From JALORV01 sp963780715 (GTDB taxonomy: Bacteria > Pseudomonadota > Gammaproteobacteria > Burkholderiales > Burkholderiaceae_F), in NCBI GenBank assembly GCA_963780715.1, contig CAWADK010000013.1, forward strand, positions 57,986 through 121,985: a stretch of 64,000 nucleotides of DNA, written 5' to 3'. The translations under genes and the position numbers were made by a program. The notes beneath the pieces are model-generated. The model worked only from the letters and a program-made list of their open reading frames with translations. It ran no database searches and had not been told where the DNA came from. The stretch's first letter is position 1. The number at the start of each line of letters is the position of its first letter. Of this stretch, positions 1 to 8,458 are shown in pieces.

Positions 1-1
1 G

Positions 2-280
2 GACGAATTCGCCGAGGCCGAGCGCTACTACGAAGAGCAGTTGCCTGGCCTGGGTGCTCGCTTTCGAGACGAAGTGCGGGTGGCTATACGGAGAGTCCGT
101 ACGTGGCCGCTCTCCAACCCCATCGAGCGGGGGGACATACGTCGGCTGCTCTTGACTAGGTTCCCGTACAAGCTGCTTTACTCGATCGAGCCGGATCACT
201 TATACGTGCTTGCGGTGGCGCACCAGCATCGGCGGCCGAGCTACTGGCTGGGCAGATCGAAGTCCGGCGACCGGACGTAG
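2..280 (+). CDS. ParE/RelE-type toxin of a type II toxin-antitoxin system, 5' partial
   Basis: The reading frame is open from the first bases of the window, so the gene starts upstream and only its C-terminal ~92 residues are visible. The helical start with paired Tyr (ERYYEEQ), the LPGLG turn, the RRLLLTRFPYKLLYSIE strand pair and the ending VLAVAHQHRRPSYW are typical of ParE/RelE-superfamily toxins. These act on gyrase (ParE) or on ribosome-bound mRNA (RelE); which one cannot be told from this fragment. The antitoxin normally lies just upstream and would be outside the window. About 220 bp without a gene follow before feoB. Confidence 0.75.
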   Translation, partial: DEFAEAERYYEEQLPGLGARFRDEVRVAIRRVRTWPLSNPIERGDIRRLLLTRFPYKLLYSIEPDHLYVLAVAHQHRRPSYWLGRSKSGDRT

Positions 281-500
281 CCCGGTCCGGTTCACATCGG
301 TGGAAAGCCGGCGCGCTGTGGGCGCGTCGCAACTCAGGCTCCAGCGTCCGCTACCAGTATGAAATTCGGGGCCGCGTTCGGAAAGTGCGAGCGGCCGAAA
401 CGGGTCGACACTCGCCTTCCGGTCACTCGCGAGTGTCACCGAACTCGCGATCCGTCAAGCCGACTTCCGCCTGACTTGCACACGCGCAACCGGCGTTCGC

Positions 501-2414
501 TCAGACACCGCCAAACAGCAACGCCATGCGATAGACGATGAATGCTGCGACGTACGCCAAGGCAAACAGGTATGCCGTCATTACGAGTGGCCACGTCCAG
601 CCGCCGGTCTCGCGCCGAACGACTGCCAGTGTCGACAGGCACTGCGGCGCAAATACGAACCACGCCAGCAATGACAGGCCGGTCGCGAGGCTCCAGTCAC
701 GGGCGATTAGCGGTGCCAGGGACGCGGCGGTGTCGATGCCGCTGGCCGACAACGAGTAGACAGTCCCGAGCGCGCTGACCACAACTTCGCGCGCCGCCAG
801 GCCCGGCACCAGCGCGACGCTGATCTGCCAGTTGAATCCGATCGGCTCGAACAGCTCCGCGAGAGCCTGGCCGAGCATTCCCGCGAAACTGTGAAGGATG
901 GGAGCGCTGACCGCGCCGGCGGGTGGCGTGGGGTAACTTGCGAGAAACCACATCAGTACGGTCAGCGACAGGATGATCGTGCCGACACGCCGCACGAAGA
1001 TGACGACTCGCTGCCAGAGCCCCAGCGCAATGTTGCGCGGGGAGGGCAGGTGATACTGCGGCAGTTCCATCATCAGCGGGCGCACGTGGCGGCCAGCGGC
1101 GGTGAAGCGCTTGAGAACCCAGGCCACGAGCATCGCTCCAAGGATGCCGGCAGCGTAGAGCGATAGCAGGACGAGCCCCTGCAATTCGATCCATCCCCCG
1201 AGCACGCGCGGCGGAATGAAGGCGCCGATCAGCAATGTGTACACGGGAAGGCGCGCCGAGCAGGTCATCAGCGGCGCGATCATGATCGTGACCAGTCGGT
1301 CGCGCGGGTCGGCGATGGTGCGCGCGGCCATGATGCCCGGCACAGCGCAGGCATGACTCGACAGCAACGGTATGAAGGATCGGCCTGACAATCCGACGGC
1401 GCCCATCAGGCGATCGAGCAGGAAGGCAGCACGGGGCAGATAGCCCGACTCTTCCAGCAGCAGGATGAAGAAGAAGAGGATCACGATCTGCGGCAGGAAC
1501 GCGATGACGCTGCCGGCGCCTGCAATGACGCCATCGACCAGCAGGCTCCTCACCCAACCGGCGGGAAGCAGGGTGCTGACGCCGGCCGCAAGCTGGGAGG
1601 TCGCCGCCTCGATCCACTCCATCGGCACCTCGGCCCAGGCGAAGACGGCCTGGAACATCAGGAACAGGAAGGCGGCCAGCAGCAGCGGCCCCACGATCGG
1701 GTGCAAGACAACGCGGTCGATGCGGTCGCTCGCCTCGTGCGGGATCAGTTCATCGAGTCCGAGTCGTTGCAGGATCGTGCGCACCGCATCGTGGTCCGCC
1801 AGCAGGCTCGAAGGCTCGTGCGTCGCTTCATGTCTGGCGTTTCGCTGCCAGAGGGTCGGGTCGTCGAGGATGCGCCGCAGTCCCGCATCTCCCTCGCGGG
1901 CGATGCCGACTGTGCGCACGACCGGCACACCCAGCGCGCTGCCCAACTGGTCGGCGTCTATCGTGATGCCGCGCCGCTCGGCGAGGTCGGTCATGTTGAG
2001 CGCCACGACGCAAGGCAGGCCGAGACGGCGGACCGCGAGCACCAGTCGCAGGTTGCGCCGCAGGTTGGTGGCATCGACAACGCAGACGACGAGATCCGGC
2101 CGACGCTCGCCGAGTGCCTGGCCATTCAGGACCTCGCAGGTGACGCGCTCGTCCGGCGAGCGCGGATGCAGGCTGTAGGTACCCGGCAGGTCCAGCACCC
2201 GCACGGTCTGGCCCGCGTGAGTGATCAGTCGGCCTTCCTTCCGCTCGACGGTGACGCCGGCGTAATTGGCCACCTTCTGGCGGCTGCCGGTCAGGAGATT
2301 GAACAACGCCGTCTTGCCGCAGTTCGGATTGCCGACCAGGGCGAGCAGGCGGCCCGGTGGGTGCAGGTGCACGACCGCCATTGCCGTCATTGCATCACCA
2401 CGGTTGTCGGCCAT
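501..2414 (-). CDS. feoB: Ferrous iron transporter FeoB
   Basis: GTP-dependent inner-membrane Fe(II) importer of 637 aa. The N-terminal G domain shows G1 GNPNCGKT (residues 28-35), G3 DLPG (75-78) and G4 NMTD (140-143). It is followed by two Gate-type membrane halves containing the SGYLPRAAFLLDR and LLSSHACAVPGIMAARTI segments. It is shorter than E. coli FeoB, which is common in betaproteobacteria. The start overlaps the end of feoA by 28 bp, so the two are co-transcribed and probably translationally coupled. The only visible control is the Fur box upstream of feoA. The initiator at 2414 fits, although Met residues at 9 and 12 are alternatives. Confidence 0.96.
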   Translation of the reverse strand: MADNRGDAMTAMAVVHLHPPGRLLALVGNPNCGKTALFNLLTGSRQKVANYAGVTVERKEGRLITHAGQTVRVLDLPGTYSLHPRSPDERVTCEVLNGQALGERRPDLVVCVVDATNLRRNLRLVLAVRRLGLPCVVALNMTDLAERRGITIDADQLGSALGVPVVRTVGIAREGDAGLRRILDDPTLWQRNARHEATHEPSSLLADHDAVRTILQRLGLDELIPHEASDRIDRVVLHPIVGPLLLAAFLFLMFQAVFAWAEVPMEWIEAATSQLAAGVSTLLPAGWVRSLLVDGVIAGAGSVIAFLPQIVILFFFILLLEESGYLPRAAFLLDRLMGAVGLSGRSFIPLLSSHACAVPGIMAARTIADPRDRLVTIMIAPLMTCSARLPVYTLLIGAFIPPRVLGGWIELQGLVLLSLYAAGILGAMLVAWVLKRFTAAGRHVRPLMMELPQYHLPSPRNIALGLWQRVVIFVRRVGTIILSLTVLMWFLASYPTPPAGAVSAPILHSFAGMLGQALAELFEPIGFNWQISVALVPGLAAREVVVSALGTVYSLSASGIDTAASLAPLIARDWSLATGLSLLAWFVFAPQCLSTLAVVRRETGGWTWPLVMTAYLFALAYVAAFIVYRMALLFGGV

Positions 2415-2728
2415 GGCCGGACGCGCACGCAGGCCGCCTCGGCGCGGCGAAGCGCGAAGGTCGAGTGCCCGACGCGAACCGCGAGCGGGTCGCCGCCGGG
2501 CCGGCCGCGGGTCAGGACGAGGACGCGCTCACCGGGCAGGAAGCCCAGTTCCTCCAGACGCTGGTTCCAGCCGCGTCCGTCTTCCGGATAGGCAACCTCA
2601 TGGATCACGAACGCCGTCGCGAGCGGAACCCGATCGAGGGTCGTGATCGTCTGAGTCGAATGAACGTCGGTCGGTGTCGCCAAGGCGCCGGCGTTGCGCT
2701 CGGGGGTGTCGGGAAGTGCGCGGGCCAT
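2387..2728 (-). CDS. feoA: FeoA-domain protein
   Basis: Small cytoplasmic SH3-like protein that supports FeoB activity. The conserved stretch runs from HEVAYPEDGRGWNQRLEELGFLPGERV to the C-terminal AVRVGHSTFALRRAEA, the usual FeoA core of glycine turn plus beta barrel. I chose the ATG at 2728. A GTG at 2746 would add six residues but begins directly beside the Fur box, leaving no room for a leader. Compared with minimal FeoA (~75 aa) this one has about 30 extra N-terminal residues of low complexity. It is the first gene of feoAB, and its 3' end overlaps feoB. Confidence 0.9.
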   Translation of the reverse strand: MARALPDTPERNAGALATPTDVHSTQTITTLDRVPLATAFVIHEVAYPEDGRGWNQRLEELGFLPGERVLVLTRGRPGGDPLAVRVGHSTFALRRAEAACVRVRPWPTTVVMQ

Positions 2729-2748
2729 TGAGGCCAAAGCTAGCACAA

Positions 2749-2765
2749 ATGAGAATGATTCTCAT
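2749..2765 (-). promoter_or_regulatory. Fur box upstream of feoAB
   Basis: ATGAGAATGATTCTCAT is a 17-bp palindrome, perfect apart from its central base, and resembles the Fur consensus built from GATAATGAT hexamer repeats. It lies about 20 bp upstream of the feoA ATG, where a bound repressor would cover the promoter. Iron repression of feoAB is the expected outcome. Confidence 0.88.
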
Positions 2766-2854
2766 ATGCGCCCGATCAAACCACACTGCCTTCGGGGCTG
2801 AATGCAACGCTCCAGTGGCCACTGTGACACGCGGGCAGGCGCTCGCCAAGCAAA

Positions 2855-2877
2855 AAGGGGCGCTCGCGGCGCCCCTT
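2855..2877 (-). terminator. Rho-independent terminator of the selO-msrB-yciB-bolA-ppiC operon
   Basis: Read on the minus strand this is AAGGGGCGC, a 5-nt loop, GCGCCCCTT, and then a run of T (2852-2856). The 9-bp GC-rich stem with a U-tract lies about 23 bp after the ppiC stop codon. Confidence 0.85.
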
Positions 2878-2899
2878 GGTCACAGTCTCAGCCGAAGCG

Positions 2900-3673
2900 T
2901 TACTGGATCTTCGCGCCCTTGGTCAGGTTCGCCACGAAGGCCTGAACCTTTTGCTGCTGCAGCGACTCGCGAATCTGCGGCGCGACCTGCTCGAGCGGCG
3001 GGAACTGCGTGTCGCGCACGTCCTCCAGCCGGATCACGTGCCAGCCGAACTGGGTCTGCACCGGGACTTCGGTGGTTTCGCCTTTCTTCAGCTTCATCAG
3101 CGCCTCGGAGAAGGGCTGCACATAGGCGTCGGGAGCGGCCCAGTCGAGATCGCCGCCATTGGCCGCCGAGCCCGTGTCCTTGGACTTCTTGGCGAGCTCC
3201 TCGAACTTCGTGCCCTTTTTGAGCTGCTCGATGATGACCACCGCCTCGTCCTGCTTCTCGACCAGGATGTGCCGCGCTCGGTATTCCTTGCTGCCGACGG
3301 ATGCCTTCTGCTTGTCGTACTCAGCCTGGATCTGCGCGTCGGTGATCGGATTCTTTTCCATCTCGTCGCGCAGCAGCGCCTGGATCAGCGTGTTCTGCCG
3401 CTGCACGTCGAGCATGAACTTGACGTCCGCCTTGTCGGGAATGCCGCGCTTGCCGGCTTCCTGCAACAGGATCTCGTTCTGGATCAGCCGTTCCTTGACC
3501 ATCTTGCGCAGCTCGGGCGAGTCCTGCTGGCCCTGCTTGACGAGTTCCTTGACCCACGCGTCCTCGCGGGTCTTGGGAATCGGCTTGTTGTTGACGATGG
3601 CGACGTTCTGGGCGAGGGCGAATCCGCTGGCCAGTGCCAGGGCCGCGAACATGGCGAGTCGTTGCATGAGCAT
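2900..3673 (-). CDS. Periplasmic peptidyl-prolyl cis-trans isomerase, parvulin (PpiC/SurA-like) type
   Basis: Folding helper of 257 aa. A Sec signal peptide (about residues 1-21, ending FALA-Q) is followed by a SurA-like helical N-terminal region and a parvulin domain. The parvulin landmarks are YRARHILV near residue 133, the GGDLDWAAPDAYVQPF turn, and the C-terminal FGWHVIRLEDVRD strand. Its start overlaps the bolA stop (TGATG), so it is the last gene of a tightly packed minus-strand operon. Met at 3667 is an alternative start. The product probably acts on unfolded exported proteins in the periplasm. Confidence 0.93.
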   Translation of the reverse strand: MLMQRLAMFAALALASGFALAQNVAIVNNKPIPKTREDAWVKELVKQGQQDSPELRKMVKERLIQNEILLQEAGKRGIPDKADVKFMLDVQRQNTLIQALLRDEMEKNPITDAQIQAEYDKQKASVGSKEYRARHILVEKQDEAVVIIEQLKKGTKFEELAKKSKDTGSAANGGDLDWAAPDAYVQPFSEALMKLKKGETTEVPVQTQFGWHVIRLEDVRDTQFPPLEQVAPQIRESLQQQKVQAFVANLTKGAKIQ

Positions 3674-3984
3674 CAGTGTCCGGAGGTATGGGGAGGAAGC
3701 GGCGCCGAGCCGGGTCGAATCTCGTCGGGCGCCAGCAGCGTCATCGCGAGCGCGTGAATCTCACGCTGCATCAAATCTGCCAAGGCATCATACACGAGGC
3801 GATGTCGCTTCACTCTTGGCTGACCCGTGAACGCGGCACTGACGAGGGTCATCCGGTAGTGGCCCCCGCCGCTTGCGGCACCGGCGTGGCCCGCATGCAG
3901 CGCACTCTCGTCCGCGATCGAGACTTCGATCGGGGTCAGCACGTGCAGCCGTTCCCGCATGCGCTCGATCGTCCCGTCAGGCAT
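3673..3984 (-). CDS. BolA family protein
   Basis: Protein of 103 aa with the BolA fold. Visible features are the opening helix TIERMRERL, the HAGHAGAASGGGHYRMTLVS segment (conserved His and the glycine-rich loop that replaces the KH-type GXXG), and the strongly conserved FTGQPRVKRHRLVYDAL helix. BolA proteins bind [2Fe-2S] clusters together with monothiol glutaredoxins and affect envelope stress responses. The start overlaps yciB by 8 bp and the stop overlaps ppiC. The neighbour set YciB-BolA-PpiC is a common proteobacterial arrangement, which supports the call. The C-terminal tail is short and likely disordered. Confidence 0.92.
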   Translation of the reverse strand: MPDGTIERMRERLHVLTPIEVSIADESALHAGHAGAASGGGHYRMTLVSAAFTGQPRVKRHRLVYDALADLMQREIHALAMTLLAPDEIRPGSAPLPPHTSGH

Positions 3985-4603
3985 CGGGCACTTCCTTCAT
4001 GTGGCGAGCAAGGTAGATACCGATGCCCAGCGTGAAGACAAGCGTCAGTCCGAACAGCCCGAACAGCTTGAAGTTGACCCAGGTATCGGTCGAAACCGAG
4101 TACGCGACCACCAGATTGACGACTCCCATCACGCCGAAGAAGGCGACCCAGGCCCAGAGCAGCCGGCCCCACACCGGGCCGGGCACGTCGAGTTGCGTCC
4201 CGAGCAGACTCTTCAGCAGATTGCGCTTCCAGACGACGTGGCCGAGGAGCAGGGCGGTGCCGAACAGCCAGTAAAGGATGCTGGGCTTCCACTTGATGAA
4301 CGTCTCGTCGTGGAACCAGATGGTTGCTCCGCCGAAGACGACGATCACCGCCAGACTGACCCAGAGCATCGGATCGACACGCTTTCCGCGCACCAGCAAC
4401 CAGCCCACCTGCAGCAGTGACGCGACGATGGCCACCGCCGTTGCGAGCAGGATCGGCGCCTGGCCATCGGGCACCGTCCCGTCGCCGACCATCCAGCCGA
4501 GCGCGGCGCCCGCCATTGCGATCGACTGTTGCGGGAAGGAGCCCGCCACCTTGTAGGTCACGAAGAACAGGATGACCGGCAGCAGGTCGAACAGCAGCTT
4601 CAT
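3977..4603 (-). CDS. yciB: Inner-membrane protein YciB (septation protein A family)
   Basis: Hydrophobic protein of 208 aa with about five to six membrane segments. It opens with the family-typical MKLLFDLLPVILFFVTYK and contains the conserved FGGATIWFHDETFIKWKPS segment followed by the WKRNLLKSLL helix. YciB is linked to cell-envelope integrity and septation in enterobacteria, but its biochemical role is not settled. Its ATG overlaps the msrB stop (ATGA). Length and motifs match the family, so the start is secure. Confidence 0.95.
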   Translation of the reverse strand: MKLLFDLLPVILFFVTYKVAGSFPQQSIAMAGAALGWMVGDGTVPDGQAPILLATAVAIVASLLQVGWLLVRGKRVDPMLWVSLAVIVVFGGATIWFHDETFIKWKPSILYWLFGTALLLGHVVWKRNLLKSLLGTQLDVPGPVWGRLLWAWVAFFGVMGVVNLVVAYSVSTDTWVNFKLFGLFGLTLVFTLGIGIYLARHMKEVPDA

Positions 4604-5013
4604 TTCGTGGCCTTCTCAGCACCGGCCGCCTCGAACGTCAGCGCGGCGGAGTTGATGCAATAGCGCAGACCGGTCGGCGGCGGACCATCCGGGAAGACAT
4701 GGCCCAGATGCGAGTCGCAGACGTTGCACACGATCTCCGTGCGGATCATGCCGTGGCTCATGTCGCGCTCCTCCCGTACATGGGCCGGATCGAGGGCCTT
4801 GAAGTAGCTGGGCCAGCCGCAGCCGGAGTCGAACTTCGCGTCGGATGCGAACAGCGCGGTACCGCACGCCACGCAGCGGTAGATCCCGTGCTCGTGGTGA
4901 TCCCAGTAGCGGCCGGTGAAGGCGCGTTCGGTGGCCTTCTCGCGCGTTACCGCGTATTCCATCGGCTCGAGCTGCGCGCGCCACTCGGCATCGGTCTTGT
5001 GGAGCTTGTCCAT
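4600..5013 (-). CDS. msrB: Peptide-methionine (R)-S-oxide reductase
   Basis: Repairs methionine-R-sulfoxide in proteins. The 137-aa protein shows the zinc-binding pairs CVAC (47-50) and CNVC (96-99), the SGCGWPSY substrate loop and the catalytic RYCIN cysteine (C119). It lacks a signal peptide and is therefore cytoplasmic. It lies 9 bp downstream of selO, another redox-homeostasis gene, and overlaps yciB by 4 bp. All key residues are present. Confidence 0.96.
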   Translation of the reverse strand: MDKLHKTDAEWRAQLEPMEYAVTREKATERAFTGRYWDHHEHGIYRCVACGTALFASDAKFDSGCGWPSYFKALDPAHVREERDMSHGMIRTEIVCNVCDSHLGHVFPDGPPPTGLRYCINSAALTFEAAGAEKATK

Positions 5014-5022
5014 CTGCGATTC

Positions 5023-6561
5023 CTACGACGAACAGGAGAGGTGGAGCGATTGTGCCCATTCGGGCGGCTCGGCGGCGTAGGCCTCGTGCTCGGGCTGCTC
5101 GTCATAGGGGCGCTCAAGGATGTGCAGCAGGCGCGCCACCTCGTCGAAGTCACGTGGGCCGTCGTCACCCCGCGCCTTGCGGATCGCGGTTTCCGCGAGG
5201 TGATTGCGCAGCACGAACTTCGGGTTGACCCGGTTCATGCGCGCGGCGCGCGCGGCATCGTCGCTGCCTTCGGCGGCCAGGCGCTGGCGGTACTGCGCCG
5301 CCCAGGCATCGAACGCGGCGCGATCGATGACCAGGTCGCGCACGGGCGCATCCTCGGCGAGATCGACCGCTACGGAGCGCAGCTTCGCCAGTTGCCTCCA
5401 GAAGCGCGTCCAGTCGGTCCGGTTGGCGTTGAGCAGGTCGATCGCACCGCTGATGAGCTGCGAGTCTTCGGGCCGCGCCGCGGCGAGCCCGAGCTTTGCG
5501 CGGAACACCTCGTCGATCGCCTTTGCGTACTCGTCGAGATACACGTCGATCGCGGCCTTGGTCGCATCGAGGTCGTCGGTCAACGGCACCAGAGCCTGTC
5601 CCAGCGCATAGAGATTCCAGTGGCCGATCTGCGGCTGCATGCTGTATGAGTAGCGGCCGTGCTCGTCGCTGTGGTTGCAGATGTGGTCGACGTCGAAGGC
5701 GTCGATGAAGCCGTAGGGGCCGTAGTCGATCGTCAGGCCGAGGATCGACATGTTGTCGGTGTTCAGCACCCCGTGGCAGAAGCCCACGCCCTGCCACTGC
5801 GCAACCAGCCGTGCCGTGCGGCGCGCCACCCGCTCGAGCAGCGCCAGATAAGGCTGTGCCGAGTCGCGCGCGTCCGGGTAGAAGCGGTCGATGACGTAGT
5901 CGGCCAGCTGGCGCAGCGCGTCGTGCTGCTCGGTCCAGTAGAAGTACTCGAAGCTGCCGAAGCGCACGAAGCTCGGCGCGAGGCGCGTGACCACGGCCGC
6001 GCCCTCGACCGTTTCGCGGATGACCGGGTAGTCGGAGCCCGTCACGGCGAGAGCGCGCGTGGTCGGGATGCCCAGGCCATGCATCGCTTCCGATGCCAGG
6101 AACTCGCGGATCGAGGAGCGCAGCACGGCCCGGCCGTCGCCCATTCGGGAGTACGGCGTCTTGCCCGCCCCCTTGAGCTGCACTTCCCAGTGGCTGCCGT
6201 CTGGACCCACGACCTCGCCGAGCAGCAGCGCGCGACCGTCCCCCAGGCGCGGAACATAGACGCCGAACTGGTGACCGGAATACACCGCCGCCAGCGGTTC
6301 GGAGCCCGCCAGCGGCACATTCCCCGTGAGGGCGGCGACGAGACCCGGCTGGCCCAGGTGTTCGGCGGCGAGTCCCAGCAATGCCGCCGCCCGCTCGGAC
6401 TTCGCAACCAGGTAGGGCTCGGGCAAAGGTGACGGACCCAGCCGCGTGTAGAACGCGTCGGGCAGCCGGGCGAACGCATTGTCAAAGGTCAGCCCTGCGT
6501 CGTACGGCGTGACGCTGGCCGGAACGGTTGCGGGTGCGGGCGCGAGTACAGGGGTGTCCAA
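5023..6561 (-). CDS. selO: Protein adenylyltransferase SelO (YdiU/UPF0061)
   Basis: Pseudokinase-fold enzyme of 512 aa that transfers AMP from ATP to protein hydroxyls. In E. coli its targets include glutaredoxin and other redox proteins. Family segments present include YSGHQFGVYVPRLGDGRA, the MGDGRAVLRSSIREFLASEAM block, the catalytic loop CHGVLNTDNMSILG with the metal-binding IDYGPYGF, and the C-terminal CSS, which matches the position of selenocysteine in eukaryotic SelO. It is the first gene of the operon with msrB, consistent with an oxidative-stress role. It is divergent from the acyl-CoA synthetase gene, with about 147 bp between the two starts. Confidence 0.96.
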   Translation of the reverse strand: MDTPVLAPAPATVPASVTPYDAGLTFDNAFARLPDAFYTRLGPSPLPEPYLVAKSERAAALLGLAAEHLGQPGLVAALTGNVPLAGSEPLAAVYSGHQFGVYVPRLGDGRALLLGEVVGPDGSHWEVQLKGAGKTPYSRMGDGRAVLRSSIREFLASEAMHGLGIPTTRALAVTGSDYPVIRETVEGAAVVTRLAPSFVRFGSFEYFYWTEQHDALRQLADYVIDRFYPDARDSAQPYLALLERVARRTARLVAQWQGVGFCHGVLNTDNMSILGLTIDYGPYGFIDAFDVDHICNHSDEHGRYSYSMQPQIGHWNLYALGQALVPLTDDLDATKAAIDVYLDEYAKAIDEVFRAKLGLAAARPEDSQLISGAIDLLNANRTDWTRFWRQLAKLRSVAVDLAEDAPVRDLVIDRAAFDAWAAQYRQRLAAEGSDDAARAARMNRVNPKFVLRNHLAETAIRKARGDDGPRDFDEVARLLHILERPYDEQPEHEAYAAEPPEWAQSLHLSCSS

Positions 6562-6708
6562 AGGAATCTCCGGCGCGCGATTCTACGGTGCGCCTCAGTG
6601 CCGGCATCGGCGTTGTCGCGGCTTGACGAGACTTCGGCAAGCCGAGAGGATGTGGGGCCTTGCGCGCGGGAATCCAGCGTCGAGCGGGAACTTACAGGGA
6701 GAACACTT

Positions 6709-8355
6709 ATGTTGCAGGGCCTGATGATGCGGATGCCGTTGCTGATCTCTTCATTGATCAGGCACGCGGATCGCCATCATGGCGACGTGGAGATCGTGTC
6801 CCGCAGGGTGGAAGGTGACATGCACCGCTGCACCTATCGGGAACTGCACCGGCGATCGAGGCAGCTCGCCAATGCGCTGGAGGGGCTCGGAATTCGCAGC
6901 AGCGACCGGGTGGCGACGCTGGCCTGGAACGGCTATCGCCACATGGAGCTCTACTTCGCCGTGTCGGGTTCGGGCAGCGTCCTGCACACGATCAACCCGC
7001 GGCTGCACCCGGAACAGGTGGCCTGGATCATCAACCATGCCGAAGACAAGGCGCTGTTCTTCGACCTGACATTCCTGCCGCTGATCGAGGCCGTGGCGCC
7101 CCATTGCCGCGGCACCCAGCACTGGGTCGCGATGTCGGACCGTGCGCACATGCCGGAGACGAGCAAGCTCGCGAATCTCCTGTGCTACGAGGACATCGTC
7201 GGCAGCCACTCCGACCGCTACGAGTGGCCCGAATTCGACGAGAACACCGCGTCGTCGATCTGCTACACGTCGGGCACGACGGGGCATCCAAAGGGCGCGC
7301 TTTACAGCCATCGCTCGACGCTGCTGCACACGATGGCGGCCGCCTTGCCGGATGCACTCAACATCTCTGCGCGCGACGCGATACTGCCGGTCGTTCCGAT
7401 GTTTCACGTGAACGCCTGGGGGCTTCCGTATGTCGGGCCCATGGTCGGGGCGAAGATCGTCTATCCGGGGCCGCACCTTGACGGCAAGTCCCTGTACGAG
7501 CTTTTCGAAGCGGAAAAGGTGACCTGCTCGGCCGGCGTGCCCACCGTCTGGCAGGGACTGCTCGCCTACACGGAGGCCAACGGCCTTCGCTTCTCGACGA
7601 TGAACCGAACGGTGATTGGCGGGTCCGCCTGCCCGCCGGCCATGATCAAACTGTTCCAGGAAAAATACGGCGTGCACGTGCTGCATGCCTGGGGCATGAC
7701 GGAGATGAGCCCGCTGGGTACGTCCTGCACCTTCAAGCAGAAGCACGCAGCGCTGACCGCGGACGAGCGCACGAAAGTGCAGTACAAGCAGGGGCGCGTG
7801 CTCTTCGGCGTGGACATGAAGATCGTCGGCGACGACGGCGGCGATCTGCCGTGGGACGGAACGTCGTTCGGCGACCTGCTGGTACGTGGGCCGTGGGTCG
7901 TGCGCGAGTACTACAAGTCCGACAGCGGCAATCCGCTGAAGTCCGACGATGCCGGGGCGTCGTGGTTCCCGACCGGCGATGTGGCCACGATCGACCCCGA
8001 CGGCTACATGCAGATCACCGATCGCAGCAAGGACGTCATCAAGTCAGGCGGCGAGTGGATCAGCTCGATCGACATCGAGAACGTCGCGGTGTCGCATCCG
8101 GCCGTGGCCATGGCGGCCTGCATCGCGGTCCCGCACCCGAAGTGGGACGAGCGCCCGCTGCTGGTGGTCGTCAAGAAGCCGAACGCGCAAGTGACGCGCG
8201 AGGAGATGCTGGCGCACTACGAGGGCCGTGTCGCCAAGTGGCAGGTCCCGGACGACGTGGCCTTCGTCGATGCGATTCCACTGGGAGCCACCGGCAAGAT
8301 GCTGAAGGCGAAGCTGCGCGAGCAGTTCGTCGGATACAAGCTGCCGACGGCCTGA
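6709..8355 (+). CDS. Fatty-acyl-CoA synthetase (AMP-binding family)
   Basis: Forms an acyl-CoA from a carboxylic acid, ATP and CoA. The 548-aa ANL enzyme shows the P-loop YTSGTTGHPKG (near residue 186), the GMTEMSP motif, the PTGDVATIDPDGY motif followed by TDRSKDVIKSGGEWIS, and the C-terminal catalytic lysine in GATGKMLKAKLRE. I chose the ATG at 6709, behind GGGAGA, because the open frame upstream carries no family residues. It heads the plus-strand catabolic island, so its substrate is probably what the following transporter imports. The closest types are medium- or long-chain acyl ligases, but the substrate cannot be read from sequence. Confidence 0.92.
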   Translation: MLQGLMMRMPLLISSLIRHADRHHGDVEIVSRRVEGDMHRCTYRELHRRSRQLANALEGLGIRSSDRVATLAWNGYRHMELYFAVSGSGSVLHTINPRLHPEQVAWIINHAEDKALFFDLTFLPLIEAVAPHCRGTQHWVAMSDRAHMPETSKLANLLCYEDIVGSHSDRYEWPEFDENTASSICYTSGTTGHPKGALYSHRSTLLHTMAAALPDALNISARDAILPVVPMFHVNAWGLPYVGPMVGAKIVYPGPHLDGKSLYELFEAEKVTCSAGVPTVWQGLLAYTEANGLRFSTMNRTVIGGSACPPAMIKLFQEKYGVHVLHAWGMTEMSPLGTSCTFKQKHAALTADERTKVQYKQGRVLFGVDMKIVGDDGGDLPWDGTSFGDLLVRGPWVVREYYKSDSGNPLKSDDAGASWFPTGDVATIDPDGYMQITDRSKDVIKSGGEWISSIDIENVAVSHPAVAMAACIAVPHPKWDERPLLVVVKKPNAQVTREEMLAHYEGRVAKWQVPDDVAFVDAIPLGATGKMLKAKLREQFVGYKLPTA

Positions 8356-8458
8356 TCGGCCGGTCGCCAGACTTCTCGCCCAAGACGATGTCGTGGTGGC
8401 GCAGGGATAATCTCGCCCTCTGCCCGCGGAACTGGCGCCAGCCATCAGGAGACTGCCC

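Noticed and set aside
2598..2849. A minus-strand open frame of 83 codons over the Fur box
   Set aside because: It is out of frame with feoA, spans the regulatory palindrome and has no domain.
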